DNA from: CAVYGN01 sp964413265
GTDB lineage: Bacteria; Spirochaetota; Brevinematia; Brevinematales; JAOACQ01
NCBI GenBank assembly: GCA_964413265.1
Contig: CAYPRX010000060.1
Span: forward strand, 1-64,000
Direction: 5' to 3'
Length of the DNA: 64,000 nucleotides
The position numbers and the translations under genes were made by a program. Positions 23,941-33,244 of this stretch are shown in pieces. Numbering within the stretch: position 1 is the stretch's first letter; each line of letters starts with the position of its first letter. The notes under the pieces were generated by a model, which saw only the letters and a list, made by a program, of their open reading frames with translations, did not search any database and was not told the DNA's origin.

Positions 23941-25614
23941 ATGCTTGAGAAATATCTTAATAAAACCAATTTTAAAGACTACGATGAATTTTATAATAAT
24001 TTCAGTATCAAAATACCTGATAATTTTAATTTCGCATATGATGTAGCCGATGAATGGGCAAAAACAGATCCCGATAAAACTGCACTCGTCTGGTGCGATG
24101 ATAACGGTCAGGAAGCGGTTTTTACCTTTGCCCAGCTTAAGGATAAGAGCGACAGGACAGCCGCCTTTTTTAGCTCGCTTGGAATAAAAAAAGGCGATCC
24201 GGTTATGCTGATTTTAAAAAGGCGGTATCAATTCTGGTTTTGCATGCTGGCACTTCACAAAATCGGCGCAGTCGCGATACCGGCCACTCATCTTCTGACC
24301 ACAAAAGACATTATCTACAGAAACAACGCCGCCGATATCAAAATGATCGTTTCGGTAGGCGATAAGGAGGTCCTGGAACATATCGAGGAATCCCAGCCAC
24401 AATCACCCACACTTAAATTAAAGGTAAAGATAGAGGGTGAGCACATTGATGGATGGTATGATTTTGAAAGTTCCATTTCAAGAGACGGCCTGCATTTTGA
24501 ACGTCCTGTCGGAAATGAGGCGACAAAGAACACTGATATGTTCCTGCTGTATTTTACATCCGGCACAACAGGTATGCCGAAAATGGTAGCCCATAATTTT
24601 ACATATCCGCTGGCTCATATCATTACTTCAAAATACTGGCAGAATGTTCAGGATAATGGACTTCACCTGACAGTATCGGATACAGGGTGGGCAAAGGCCG
24701 CATGGGGAAAGCTTTACGGGCAATGGTTATGCGGGAGTGCAATATTTGTGTACGATTACGGTTCAAAATTTAAACCGAAAGACCTTCTCGGCATTATAGA
24801 AAAATACGGGGTCACTACCTTTTGTGCGCCTCCTACGATCTACAGGTATCTCATCAAGGAAGACCTGACCCAGTATAACTTTTCGAAACTTAAATACTGT
24901 ACTGTTGCGGGAGAACCCCTTAATCCGGAGGTATACAACCGTTTTCTGGAAATGGTAAGATTAAAACTGATGGAAGGATACGGCCAGACAGAACTGGTTG
25001 TCACTATAGGCAATTTCAAATGGATGGAACCGAAACCCGGTTCGATGGGCAAGCCTTCTCCCGGTTATGATATATTTCTGCTTAATGACGAAGGCAAAAT
25101 ATGCGAAATCGGAGAAGAAGGACAGATCGCGGTCAGGACAGATCCCAATAAACCATGGGGAATTTTTGATGGTTATTATCGCGATGAAGAACTCACCAGG
25201 AAATCATGGCATGAAAATTTTTATTATACCGGAGACATGGCCTGGAAGGATGAGGACGGTTTTTTCTGGTTTGTAGGCAGAGCGGACGATCTAATAAAGA
25301 GTTCAGGCTATAGAATAGGCCCTTTTGAGGTTGAAAGCGCGCTTCTGGAACACCCCGCTGTTATGGAATGCGCCATAACAGGGGTCCCGGATCCCGATAG
25401 GGGTCAGGTTGTAAAGGCTACAATTACGCTTGCAAAGGGTTATACTCCCAGCGAAGACTTGAAAGCCGAGCTCCAGGAACATGTTAAAAAGGTGACCGCC
25501 CCTTATAAATATCCCAGAATAATCGAATTCGTATCAGAACTTCCTAAAACGATCAGCGGCAAAATCCGGAGGGTGGAAATCAGGGAGGGAAAGAAGCGCG
25601 ACTATGCCGATTAA
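23941..25614 (+). CDS. AMP-binding acyl-CoA synthetase (medium-chain/acetyl-CoA synthetase-like)
   Basis: The 557-residue adenylate-forming enzyme has the P-loop-like YFTSGTTGMPKMVAHN, VSDTGWAKAAWGKLYGQW, the adenine motif EGYGQTE, the YYTGDMAWKDEDG Asp, and the C-terminal SSGYRIGPFEVESALLEHP and PKTISGKIRRVEIR with catalytic Lys. It activates a carboxylic acid to an acyl-AMP and then acyl-CoA. The sequence style fits ACSM/medium-chain or short branched-chain ligases more than classical Acs; chain length cannot be read reliably. It is coupled to the XRE-cupin regulator and has GGGAGG before its ATG. The stop overlaps that of htpG by four bases. Confidence 0.88.
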   Translation: MLEKYLNKTNFKDYDEFYNNFSIKIPDNFNFAYDVADEWAKTDPDKTALVWCDDNGQEAVFTFAQLKDKSDRTAAFFSSLGIKKGDPVMLILKRRYQFWFCMLALHKIGAVAIPATHLLTTKDIIYRNNAADIKMIVSVGDKEVLEHIEESQPQSPTLKLKVKIEGEHIDGWYDFESSISRDGLHFERPVGNEATKNTDMFLLYFTSGTTGMPKMVAHNFTYPLAHIITSKYWQNVQDNGLHLTVSDTGWAKAAWGKLYGQWLCGSAIFVYDYGSKFKPKDLLGIIEKYGVTTFCAPPTIYRYLIKEDLTQYNFSKLKYCTVAGEPLNPEVYNRFLEMVRLKLMEGYGQTELVVTIGNFKWMEPKPGSMGKPSPGYDIFLLNDEGKICEIGEEGQIAVRTDPNKPWGIFDGYYRDEELTRKSWHENFYYTGDMAWKDEDGFFWFVGRADDLIKSSGYRIGPFEVESALLEHPAVMECAITGVPDPDRGQVVKATITLAKGYTPSEDLKAELQEHVKKVTAPYKYPRIIEFVSELPKTISGKIRRVEIREGKKRDYAD

Positions 25615-27557
25615 ATGCCCTTTTCCATTAAACCTATCATAATTTTATTGAATTTTACTGGGTCTGGAAGATCAGCGCCCTCCGCTAAAAGAGCGTAGCC
25701 CAGCAAAAGTTCGGCATAATCCTCTAGGACTGTATCAAGCTTGTCTTTTTCAAATCTTTCCTTGATCTTTAGTATCAGAGGATGGTTCGGATTTATTTCC
25801 ATTATTCTTTTTTTATGCGGAATCGATTCATCTGCATCTTTTCTCATTATCTTTTCAAGGTTGGGGCTTACGTCGAACTCATCACCGGTTATGCAGGCTG
25901 GAGAATTCACCAGCCTCAATGAAATTCTCGCTTCCTTAATGTCTTTCTCCAATTTCGCTTGAAGGAATTTAAGCAGTTCTCCGAACTCTTTTTGTTTGGA
26001 TTTTATCTCGGTTTCAATTTTTATCTTTTCATCAGGACTATCCAGATCAAGATTGCCCTTTTCAATCGCTTTTATCTTCTTTCCCTTGTACTCATTAAGT
26101 GAACCTGCCATTATTTCATCTATTGGACTGAGCAGAAAAATGACCTCATAATCTTTATTTTTCAAAGCCTCAATATGAGGGGAATTTTCTGCTATGTTTC
26201 TCGTTTCTGAAGTGAGTGTATAAATATGATTCTGGCCGTCTTTCATTCTTTCTATATATTCATCAAGGTTGGTTAGATCCGTTGTGCTTTGGCTAGATTC
26301 AAACAATATCAGCTGTGCAAGTTTTTCCTTATTCTCATAATCTGATATTACTCCCTCTTTAACGGCGTTACCGAATTCTTTAAAGAATTTCTTATAAAGA
26401 TCCTTTTCATTTGAGTACATTTCAAGCAGGCTGTCAATTATTTTTTTAGTCAAACTTTTTTTGATCTGCGAAACATTCCTGTCCTGCTGGAGCATTTCGC
26501 GTGAAATATTAAGCGGAAGGTCAGAAGATTCGACAACACCTTTAATGAACCTAAAATATTTTGGAAGAAGTTCTTCAAAAGCCTCCATAATCATGACTTT
26601 TTTTACATAGAGCTGAAGACCGCTTTTATAACCCTGGTAGAATAGATTAAAAGGGGCCTTGGAAGGAATAAAAAGCAGGGAATGAAACTCGAGGGTCCCT
26701 TCTGCTTTGTAATAGATTGTCTTCAGAACATCGTTCCAGTCATGTGAGATATGCCTGTAAAACTCATTATACTCTTCCTGTTTAACTTCCGATGCCGGCC
26801 TCATCCATATTGGCTTCATAGAATTAAGAATTGTGTCTTCGGTTACTTTGACTTTTTTCCCGTCTTTCTTAGGTTTTCCTTCGGTATCTTTCTCAATCTC
26901 CTCGCTTTCATGCTTCATTATGATCGGATAATTGATAAAGTCGGAATATTTTTTTATTATGTTTGAAATTGTATAATAATCAGTAAAATCCTCAATCCCG
27001 TTTTCACTATCGACAGGTTTAAGGTGCAGTGTTATTACAGTGCCATGATTTTCCTTTTCAGAAGTCGACAGAGTATACTCACCCTCTCCGTCAGATTCCC
27101 AGCGGTAAGCAGCTTTTCCACCCGCTTTTTTTGTATCTATAGTCACGAGGTCGGCCACCATAAAGGCTGAATAAAAACCTACACCAAACTCCCCGATCAT
27201 TTCATTTACTGAGGAGTCCGATTTATTTTCTTTCAGATTTTTTAAAAATTCCTGTGTGCCAGAACGGGCTATTGTTCCTATATGTTCAATGAGGTCTTCA
27301 TGGCTCATACCTATTCCATTATCGCTGATGGTAAGAGTTCTTGCCCCAGCGTCCGCCTCCAGACGGATCTCAAATTTTTCTCCAGGCAGAAGCAGTTCCG
27401 GCTTTGTAATAGATTCAAAGCGAAGTCTGTCAATTGCATCTGAAGAATTGGATACCAGCTCTCTTAAAAATATTTCCTTATTACTGTAGATGGAATGCAC
27501 CATCAAATTCAATAATTGCCTGCTTTCAGCCTGAAAACTGAATTTCTCCAAAGACAT
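25611..27557 (-). CDS. htpG: chaperone protein HtpG (Hsp90)
   Basis: The 648-residue Hsp90 has the N-terminal GHKL ATPase domain with ELVSNSSDAIDRLRFES, LTISDNGIGMSHEDL, IGEFGVGFYSAFMVAD and an HGTVITLHL loop. The middle domain carries WMRPASEVKQEEYNEFYRHI and DLPLNISREMLQQDRNV, whose Arg completes ATP hydrolysis, and a C-terminal dimerisation domain follows. It assists folding of client proteins under stress. It is the last gene of the leftward series starting with trpB2, 21 bases after the M23 peptidase gene; no separate promoter was found in that gap, although one inside the upstream gene is possible. Confidence 0.97.
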   Translation of the reverse strand: MSLEKFSFQAESRQLLNLMVHSIYSNKEIFLRELVSNSSDAIDRLRFESITKPELLLPGEKFEIRLEADAGARTLTISDNGIGMSHEDLIEHIGTIARSGTQEFLKNLKENKSDSSVNEMIGEFGVGFYSAFMVADLVTIDTKKAGGKAAYRWESDGEGEYTLSTSEKENHGTVITLHLKPVDSENGIEDFTDYYTISNIIKKYSDFINYPIIMKHESEEIEKDTEGKPKKDGKKVKVTEDTILNSMKPIWMRPASEVKQEEYNEFYRHISHDWNDVLKTIYYKAEGTLEFHSLLFIPSKAPFNLFYQGYKSGLQLYVKKVMIMEAFEELLPKYFRFIKGVVESSDLPLNISREMLQQDRNVSQIKKSLTKKIIDSLLEMYSNEKDLYKKFFKEFGNAVKEGVISDYENKEKLAQLILFESSQSTTDLTNLDEYIERMKDGQNHIYTLTSETRNIAENSPHIEALKNKDYEVIFLLSPIDEIMAGSLNEYKGKKIKAIEKGNLDLDSPDEKIKIETEIKSKQKEFGELLKFLQAKLEKDIKEARISLRLVNSPACITGDEFDVSPNLEKIMRKDADESIPHKKRIMEINPNHPLILKIKERFEKDKLDTVLEDYAELLLGYALLAEGADLPDPVKFNKIMIGLMEKGI

Positions 27558-27578
27558 ACTCTTTATATCCCCCGACTA

Positions 27579-28517
27579 TTATAAACCTCCGAGACTTGAA
27601 TCGGTTGTTTCACTGCTGTTAGTTGAAACCTGATTTGATGAATTGTTCTTTGCTATATTCTGCGCTTCTGAACGATAGGACTCGTAAAATTTTCTGCTGT
27701 AAAGGCTTATTCTGGAATTATTCGGGCCTAAAAATGTAGTAGGGATGGTCTCTCTGCCCATCGTAACTGCTTTAAAAACCATGAAATGAAGATGGGGCCC
27801 GGTCGTGAATCCTGTGTTTCCACTGAAACCAATGATCTGACCTTTATGCACCACATCACCGATATTAACCAAACTTCCATTTTTCATCAAATGAACATAC
27901 TCGCTGAAAGTACCATCTTTGTGATAAACGGTTACATAGTTGGCATTATTGAGATACCTGAATCTGAATCCGCCAAAGCTGGAATCCTGCTTAACATCAA
28001 CGACTATGCCTTCCCTGGCCGCACAGACAGGGGTGCCAACCCACATGCTGAAATCCAGAGAATACCTTATCCAGCCCCTGTGTGAAATCCTTCCGTTATA
28101 GCCCTGGTTAATCATGTGGCTCGTGCCCTCCTCATAGGGAATAAAATATATATAATTCAGGTCCGGATTTACATCGGGATCGCCCATTGCCTCATTGACT
28201 GTAAAAACAAGGCTGTTCGACGGGTCCTGATATGTTATAACACTGAACAGATATTCGCCCTTTTCCTGGGGTTTAAGAATTGTATAGAAAGGAAGATGAG
28301 TGCTTAAGCAGAGCTGTTCAGAATTTTTTAAATTAACCATTATTTGAATGGGGCAGTAATTCACATTATCCGCATAAAAAACATACTCGTTTTTTCCAGA
28401 GGGAAGATAATAAACATTGACATAATCAGTGGCAGATATTAAAGAAAGGGGCATTACGATAGTGCTTAAAATTAAAAGGACTGACTTTAAAAAAAATAAC
28501 GATTTCTGACATTCCAT
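27579..28517 (-). CDS. secreted M23-family metallopeptidase (LytM/Peptidase_M23)
   Basis: The 312-residue protein has an N-terminal signal sequence (residues 10-30) and a C-terminal M23 domain (about 150-275). Zinc-site elements are SHRGWIRYSLDF (His and Asp) and TGPHLHFMVF (HxH), with CAAREGIVVDV, YHKDGTFSEYVHL and KGQIIGFSGNTGF between. All expected ligands are present, so it is probably an active endopeptidase cutting peptidoglycan cross-links in the envelope. The tail is Ser/Asn-rich. GGGAG precedes the ATG. It follows the radical SAM gene by 24 bases and precedes htpG by 21, and is probably co-transcribed with them. Confidence 0.88.
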   Translation of the reverse strand: MECQKSLFFLKSVLLILSTIVMPLSLISATDYVNVYYLPSGKNEYVFYADNVNYCPIQIMVNLKNSEQLCLSTHLPFYTILKPQEKGEYLFSVITYQDPSNSLVFTVNEAMGDPDVNPDLNYIYFIPYEEGTSHMINQGYNGRISHRGWIRYSLDFSMWVGTPVCAAREGIVVDVKQDSSFGGFRFRYLNNANYVTVYHKDGTFSEYVHLMKNGSLVNIGDVVHKGQIIGFSGNTGFTTGPHLHFMVFKAVTMGRETIPTTFLGPNNSRISLYSRKFYESYRSEAQNIAKNNSSNQVSTNSSETTDSSLGGL

Positions 28518-28541
28518 AGTAAATCTCCCATTATTAAATTA

Positions 28542-29507
28542 TCAGACCTGGGAAAGTTTGTAGAAAATTCCCCTTTCGCCAAGGCTGTTTATAAATTCGG
28601 CTTTTATCAATTTGTCATAGGTTAATATATCCATATATTTCAAAATTTCTTCTTCGCCAATTGAAATTACCATACTCAGGTCTTCTATAGTAGACGGTCT
28701 CCTCCTGAGAGTATCTACAATTGCACTTTCAATATCTTTTCTGTATGTCTTCAGTTCCTCCCTTTTTCTAAATTTCTTTATGATTTCGATCCCTTTCAAA
28801 TTCAATTTTATTTTTGTATTTTCCATTATGTCACTGTCCGCGGGTTTCACCCATTCTTCAGCCCCGGGTCTGTCAAGTGTATTGAGCTGTATCTTGTCAG
28901 GTTTAATCTTCAAAATGGCTCTGCGTAATTTTGCAATATTATAATCATCGGTATTAATCCCGTCAACTATGAAAACTTCCAGCCAAAGAGCCTTGAGTAA
29001 CCCTGATAGTTTAAACACCCTTGAAAATTCAGCAATGCCTTCTATAACATTACTTAATTTAATCAGAGGATGCGGCCTGTCTATTTTTATGTAGGCCTCT
29101 TCAGAGGCCGCATCAAGAGAGGGAAGGACCACGTCGGCATGAAGCAGATCATCCCTGACTTCCTTAAGATTCAAAAGACTTGAATTGGTAATAACGGCTA
29201 TCTTTATGGACGGAAATTCCTTTTTCAGTGAACCGAGCATGAATCCAAGGCCGGAATGAAGAGTCGGTTCACCCGAACCTGAAAAAGTTATAAAATCAGG
29301 GGCAGGGTTTTGTCCTAAAAAATCCCTGATTTCAGACAGGATCTTATCGGAGGGATAATACTCCGTCCTTTCTGTAACCAGTTTCATAGTCTTTCCGCAT
29401 TCGCAGTAAACACAATTGAAATTGCATACCTTTCTGGGAAGAATATCCACACCTAAAGATATGCCGAGTCTTCTGGAAGGTACAGGACCATAAATATATC
29501 TATACAT
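28542..29507 (-). CDS. radical SAM protein with C-terminal winged-helix-like region
   Basis: The 321-residue protein starts YGPVPSRRLGISLGVDILP, followed by the radical SAM triad CNFNCVYCECG at about residue 29 and FITFSGSGEPTLHSGL (the GGEP-type motif). LEVFIVDGIN and IQLNTLDRPGAEEWV follow. This opening is typical of a COG0731-related group of unassigned radical SAM proteins. The last 70 residues (about 250-321) look like a winged helix: RRRPSTIEDLSMVISIGEEE and LIKAEFINSLGERGIFYKL. Its start overlaps the stop of the ATP-grasp/FMN fusion gene by eight bases, so it is translationally coupled to it. The substrate is unknown; an auxiliary cluster is not evident. Confidence 0.85.
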   Translation of the reverse strand: MYRYIYGPVPSRRLGISLGVDILPRKVCNFNCVYCECGKTMKLVTERTEYYPSDKILSEIRDFLGQNPAPDFITFSGSGEPTLHSGLGFMLGSLKKEFPSIKIAVITNSSLLNLKEVRDDLLHADVVLPSLDAASEEAYIKIDRPHPLIKLSNVIEGIAEFSRVFKLSGLLKALWLEVFIVDGINTDDYNIAKLRRAILKIKPDKIQLNTLDRPGAEEWVKPADSDIMENTKIKLNLKGIEIIKKFRKREELKTYRKDIESAIVDTLRRRPSTIEDLSMVISIGEEEILKYMDILTYDKLIKAEFINSLGERGIFYKLSQV

Positions 29508-31755
29508 ATTTCAGCATCGCCCTGTTGTTAATAAGTTCTGAGATTGATTTAATACCAGTGAAGGTCATGTTTTTCCTGAGATCGTTCGAGATTTTGATAA
29601 GGTACTGTCTGACTCCCTGTACACCGCCTCCGACTGCTGCAATCATGACAGGTCTCCCTATCATTACGCAATTTGCTCCAAGGGCTAACCCCTTTAGAAC
29701 GTCACTGCCACTCCTGATCCCTCCGTCAAGGATCAAAAAAGCGTCATTTCCGACAGCCTTTTTGATCTCCGGTAGAGCATCAACAGGGGCGACGAGATTA
29801 TCGTTAACCCGCCCTCCATGATTTGAGACTATCAAAGCCTTTACGCCTGCTTTTAATGCTGATTCGGCGTCAGCCGTTGATAATACCCCCTTCAATACAA
29901 AAGGCACTTTTGAAAATTCCACAAGCTCTTTAAGCTCGCTTATTGTTTTGGTGCTTGTATTCTGACTTTTCTGTTCCATTGTCATAAATGATGCCGCGTC
30001 TATATCCATCCCAACGGCAATAGCACCCGCCTTCAAAGCCTCACCAATTCTCTCAAAAATAAGTTTATTATCAAAGCGCGGTTTAAAAATCGGAACAGCC
30101 ATTCCGAAATTCTCAAGTATAACCTTAATACCCAATTTATATTTTATAGGGGTTGCCCCGTCTCCAAGAAAACCGATTACTCCAGCATGATTAGCCCCTT
30201 TGACAACAGCCCTCGCCAGTTCCAGCTCACCTATAGCCCCTCCCAGGTTGGTAATGGCCCCCGTTATAGGCGCAGGAATAATTGGAAAGGAAAGGGGAAG
30301 TCCGAAAAAATCTATGCTTGTATCTACAATTTTGGCTTCATTAATATATCTTGGAATAATCTCAATTTTTCTTAGATTTTTCACAGCATTGATGAAAGCA
30401 TTCCCATTCCCGGTTCCACCTACGCCGGGTATCATACCCCTGCATCTATATCCGTCGCAGTCGGGACACACAGCGCATTTGTTATTGAATTTTAACCGGG
30501 CATTTTCACTGATAAAAGCTTCAGAGATAAGCTGATCATCATCCTCCCTTGTTTCGACTTTTATCATCCTTACTGCTTCATGGGAAGCCTTCAGGGCTTC
30601 CAGGTAAGAGGGTGCAGAAACGATGACATGGCCATATTTATCAAGGTTGTTCTGGGGCGAAATTACTTTGTCACCCGGCTTCCCATCGAAAAATATATCT
30701 CTGACGAATTCAATTTTTCTTGCCTTATCGATGCCCTTGATTGACCTTATAATCCCCGGAGCAGGAATAATAGATCTTTCGATCGATACCCATTTTTTCC
30801 TGTTTTCAAGGTTCTCCGGCGGATATCCCAGAGAGATCAGGATTACATTTTTCATCAGGTTGACTCCCGATGAATACGGATATGTATAATTAGACATAAA
30901 GCCGCCCGAAAGTCTGGCGGCTATTTCACCTATGAAGCAGGAGCCTGATGAAATTTTAATATCGCCCTTGGCCGCTCCAGCCGTTATTCCAAGAGACTTG
31001 ATCCCGTTTTTAAAAGTTTCTCCCGCAAAGACCAGTTGATCTTCAGGGAGATTGCTCGGCATAATATGCCCGGTCTCGACAAAATACGGATCGTATTCAA
31101 TAATACGGTCTGCGATACCTGTAATAAAGGCCTCACTGTTATAGACCAGAGCATCAATGCTGAGTTCTGGAGCGTCAATATATTGCTCGATTATGACTTT
31201 TCCGGAATCTGAGTATCTGAGGGCAAGGTCAAGACCTTCTTTTAAATCATCTAAATTGTTTATTCTTCTGACGCCCCTGGCGCCCATATTTTTCTGTGGT
31301 TTGACGACGCAATCTATACCAAGTCTCTCTATTGCCTCAACTGCTTTCTGGTAAGAATCCACAAGTTCAAAATCAGGCACCGGCACTTTGGCCGCTCTTA
31401 GTGCACTCCTCATCAGGTATTTATCGGTTGCTCTTAAGGCAGATTCAGGATCAATACCCGGAAGACCCAATTTTCTTGCACATACAGCAACTGTATATGA
31501 TGCATCAGTACCCACTGTCAGCACACCGTCAATCTTCTGCTTTTCCCTGCTGAAATTTTCAATCAAAAGGCTTGTCGCTTCGGCATCGAGAGTACTTGAG
31601 TTTATATAAAAATCCCCGATGCTTATGCCCGGAGCGGCAGGGTTTTTATCAACAACAACTGTTTTAATCCCCATTTCTTTAGCTGATTTTATTACAGGAA
31701 TCTGAAGCAGGCCTGCTCCTATTACGGCCAGGGTCCTACCTGAAAGTTCACGCAT
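29500..31755 (-). CDS. fusion of an ATP-grasp ligase and an FMN-dependent alpha-hydroxy-acid dehydrogenase
   Basis: The 751-residue protein joins two enzymes. Residues about 1-400 are an ATP-grasp ligase of the CarB/PurK kind: LAVIGAGLLQIPVIKSAKEM, DGVLTVGTDASYTVAVCARK, LGIDCVVKPQKNMGARGVRR, IIEQYIDAPELSIDALVY and IGEIAARLSGGF. After a linker come about 330 residues of an FMN barrel of the lactate dehydrogenase/IPP isomerase group. This part has a Cys-rich entry NKCAVCPDCDGYRCRGMIPG, PIIPAPITGAITNLGG, the FMN/His motif VSNHGGRVNDN, and the phosphate site LDGGIRSGSDVLKGLALGA and IGRP. Each half exists alone in bacteria; I do not know a characterised fusion. GGAGGGGG precedes the ATG. It overlaps trpB2 upstream and the radical SAM gene downstream, each by eight bases. 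Substrates unknown. Confidence 0.88.
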   Translation of the reverse strand: MRELSGRTLAVIGAGLLQIPVIKSAKEMGIKTVVVDKNPAAPGISIGDFYINSSTLDAEATSLLIENFSREKQKIDGVLTVGTDASYTVAVCARKLGLPGIDPESALRATDKYLMRSALRAAKVPVPDFELVDSYQKAVEAIERLGIDCVVKPQKNMGARGVRRINNLDDLKEGLDLALRYSDSGKVIIEQYIDAPELSIDALVYNSEAFITGIADRIIEYDPYFVETGHIMPSNLPEDQLVFAGETFKNGIKSLGITAGAAKGDIKISSGSCFIGEIAARLSGGFMSNYTYPYSSGVNLMKNVILISLGYPPENLENRKKWVSIERSIIPAPGIIRSIKGIDKARKIEFVRDIFFDGKPGDKVISPQNNLDKYGHVIVSAPSYLEALKASHEAVRMIKVETREDDDQLISEAFISENARLKFNNKCAVCPDCDGYRCRGMIPGVGGTGNGNAFINAVKNLRKIEIIPRYINEAKIVDTSIDFFGLPLSFPIIPAPITGAITNLGGAIGELELARAVVKGANHAGVIGFLGDGATPIKYKLGIKVILENFGMAVPIFKPRFDNKLIFERIGEALKAGAIAVGMDIDAASFMTMEQKSQNTSTKTISELKELVEFSKVPFVLKGVLSTADAESALKAGVKALIVSNHGGRVNDNLVAPVDALPEIKKAVGNDAFLILDGGIRSGSDVLKGLALGANCVMIGRPVMIAAVGGGVQGVRQYLIKISNDLRKNMTFTGIKSISELINNRAMLKYV

Positions 31756-33121
31756 TCCCCCCTCCGAGGTGATGAAGAGGGAGATCTCTCAATGCTTTTT
31801 TGACTTCGTCTTCAGGATACTCGTAATCCTCAAGTTTTCCTTCCAAATAAAGCTGGTAACTTGCAAGGTCAAAGAAACCATGTCCGCTGAAATTGAAAAA
31901 TATAATTTCCTCTTTTCCCTCTTTTTTAGCTAACAGAGCTTCCTCTACAACAGCTTTTACTGCATGGGCCGTTTCAGGTGCAGGAACTATACCCTCTGTC
32001 CTCGCAAAGAGAACACCTGCTTCGAAAACTTCATTTTGATGAAAAGCTTTTGCTTCTGCAAGACCCTGCCTTACTATGGCACTGACTAATGGCGCCATTC
32101 CATGATACCGCAGTCCCCCCGCATGAATTGCCGGTGGCATAAAACTATGTCCTAAAGTAAACATTTTTACCATAGGCGCCATACCTGCTGTGTCTCCATA
32201 ATCATACTCGTATACGCCCTTTGTCACCGATGGACAGGCCTTAGGTTCTGCGGCTATGATTTTTGTTTTTTTATTGTTTTGAATTTTATCCATAATGAAC
32301 GGGAATGCGCTTCCGCCGAAATTACTGCCCCCTCCTATGCATCCTACAACAACATCAGGATAGGCTTTTATGGATTCAAACTGTTTTTTTGCTTCCAGCC
32401 CGATTATAGTCTGATGCAGAAGGACATGATTGAGCACACTGCCCAGAGAATAATTGGTATCGCTTCTCGAAGCCGCGTCCTCAACAGCCTCACTGATGGC
32501 TATACCGAGACTGCCCGGATTATCAGGATCTTCCTTGAGTAGTTTTCTGCCGAATTCAGTCATATTACTCGGGCTTGCCAGACATTCAGCGCCCCACACT
32601 GACATAATCTGCTTTCTCGCCGGTTTCAGATTATAACTTGCTTTAACCATATAGACCCTTACTTCAATACCGAAAAGGCTACCGGCCAGTGCCAGGGCGC
32701 TTCCCCATTGTCCAGCTCCAGTTTCTGTGGTAAGGCGTTTAATCCCTTCAATCTTATTATAATAAGCCTGGGGTATCGATGTATTTGGTTTATGCGAACC
32801 AGCGGGAGATACGCCTTCATATTTATAATAAATTTTAGCAGGAGTACCAAGAGCTTTTTCCAGATGACTTGCCCTGAAAATAGGAGTCGGGCGGTACCGG
32901 CAGTAGACATCGAGAACCTCTTCCGGAATTTTTATCCATCTGTCCATGGAAACTTCCTGCCCGATGAGAGCCATAGGAAAAATGACCTTTAACTGGTCCG
33001 GGCCTATCGGTTTCCCATCGTGCCCGAGTGGCGGGTCCAATGCAACCGGAAGGTCGGCCTGTATATTATACCACTCCCTAGGTATATCCCTTTGAAGCAA
33101 ATCGATCTTCTGAATTTCCAT
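31748..33121 (-). CDS. TrpB2-type tryptophan synthase beta-like PLP enzyme
   Basis: The 457-residue protein is longer than classical TrpB and has TrpB2 signatures: an extended N-terminus (IPREWYNIQADLPVALDPPL), RPTPIFRASHLEKALGTPAK, the PLP-Lys motif SPAGSHKPNTSIPQAYY, TETGAGQWGSALALAG, CIGGGSNFGGSAFPF as phosphate cup, and a C-terminal FFNFSGHGFFDL. TrpB2 makes tryptophan from indole and serine without needing TrpA, and in some organisms is thought to salvage indole or use another nucleophile. No trpA or other trp gene lies nearby. AAGGAGG precedes the ATG. It is the first gene of the tightly coupled operon with the ATP-grasp/FMN fusion and the radical SAM gene. Confidence 0.92.
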   Translation of the reverse strand: MEIQKIDLLQRDIPREWYNIQADLPVALDPPLGHDGKPIGPDQLKVIFPMALIGQEVSMDRWIKIPEEVLDVYCRYRPTPIFRASHLEKALGTPAKIYYKYEGVSPAGSHKPNTSIPQAYYNKIEGIKRLTTETGAGQWGSALALAGSLFGIEVRVYMVKASYNLKPARKQIMSVWGAECLASPSNMTEFGRKLLKEDPDNPGSLGIAISEAVEDAASRSDTNYSLGSVLNHVLLHQTIIGLEAKKQFESIKAYPDVVVGCIGGGSNFGGSAFPFIMDKIQNNKKTKIIAAEPKACPSVTKGVYEYDYGDTAGMAPMVKMFTLGHSFMPPAIHAGGLRYHGMAPLVSAIVRQGLAEAKAFHQNEVFEAGVLFARTEGIVPAPETAHAVKAVVEEALLAKKEGKEEIIFFNFSGHGFFDLASYQLYLEGKLEDYEYPEDEVKKALRDLPLHHLGGGNA

Positions 33122-33151
33122 ATTTACCTCCTTAATTCAGGCTTATCTAAT

Positions 33152-33203
33152 AAAATAGGCACAAACGGAACTCTTAATAAGAGCGGCGTTTATGCCTTAT
33201 TTT
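33152..33203 (-). terminator. probable terminator after the PP2C/STAS operon
   Basis: On the minus strand a long interrupted inverted repeat (AAAATAAGGCA with TGCCTATTTT outside; CTCTTATTAAGAG inside) ends in TATTTTATT. It sits 40 bases after the STAS stop and 30 bases before trpB2, separating the two leftward operons. Confidence 0.55.
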
Positions 33204-33244
33204 ATAATTCAAAATTAATCCGGCGCATACAAAGGTGCTTTAAA

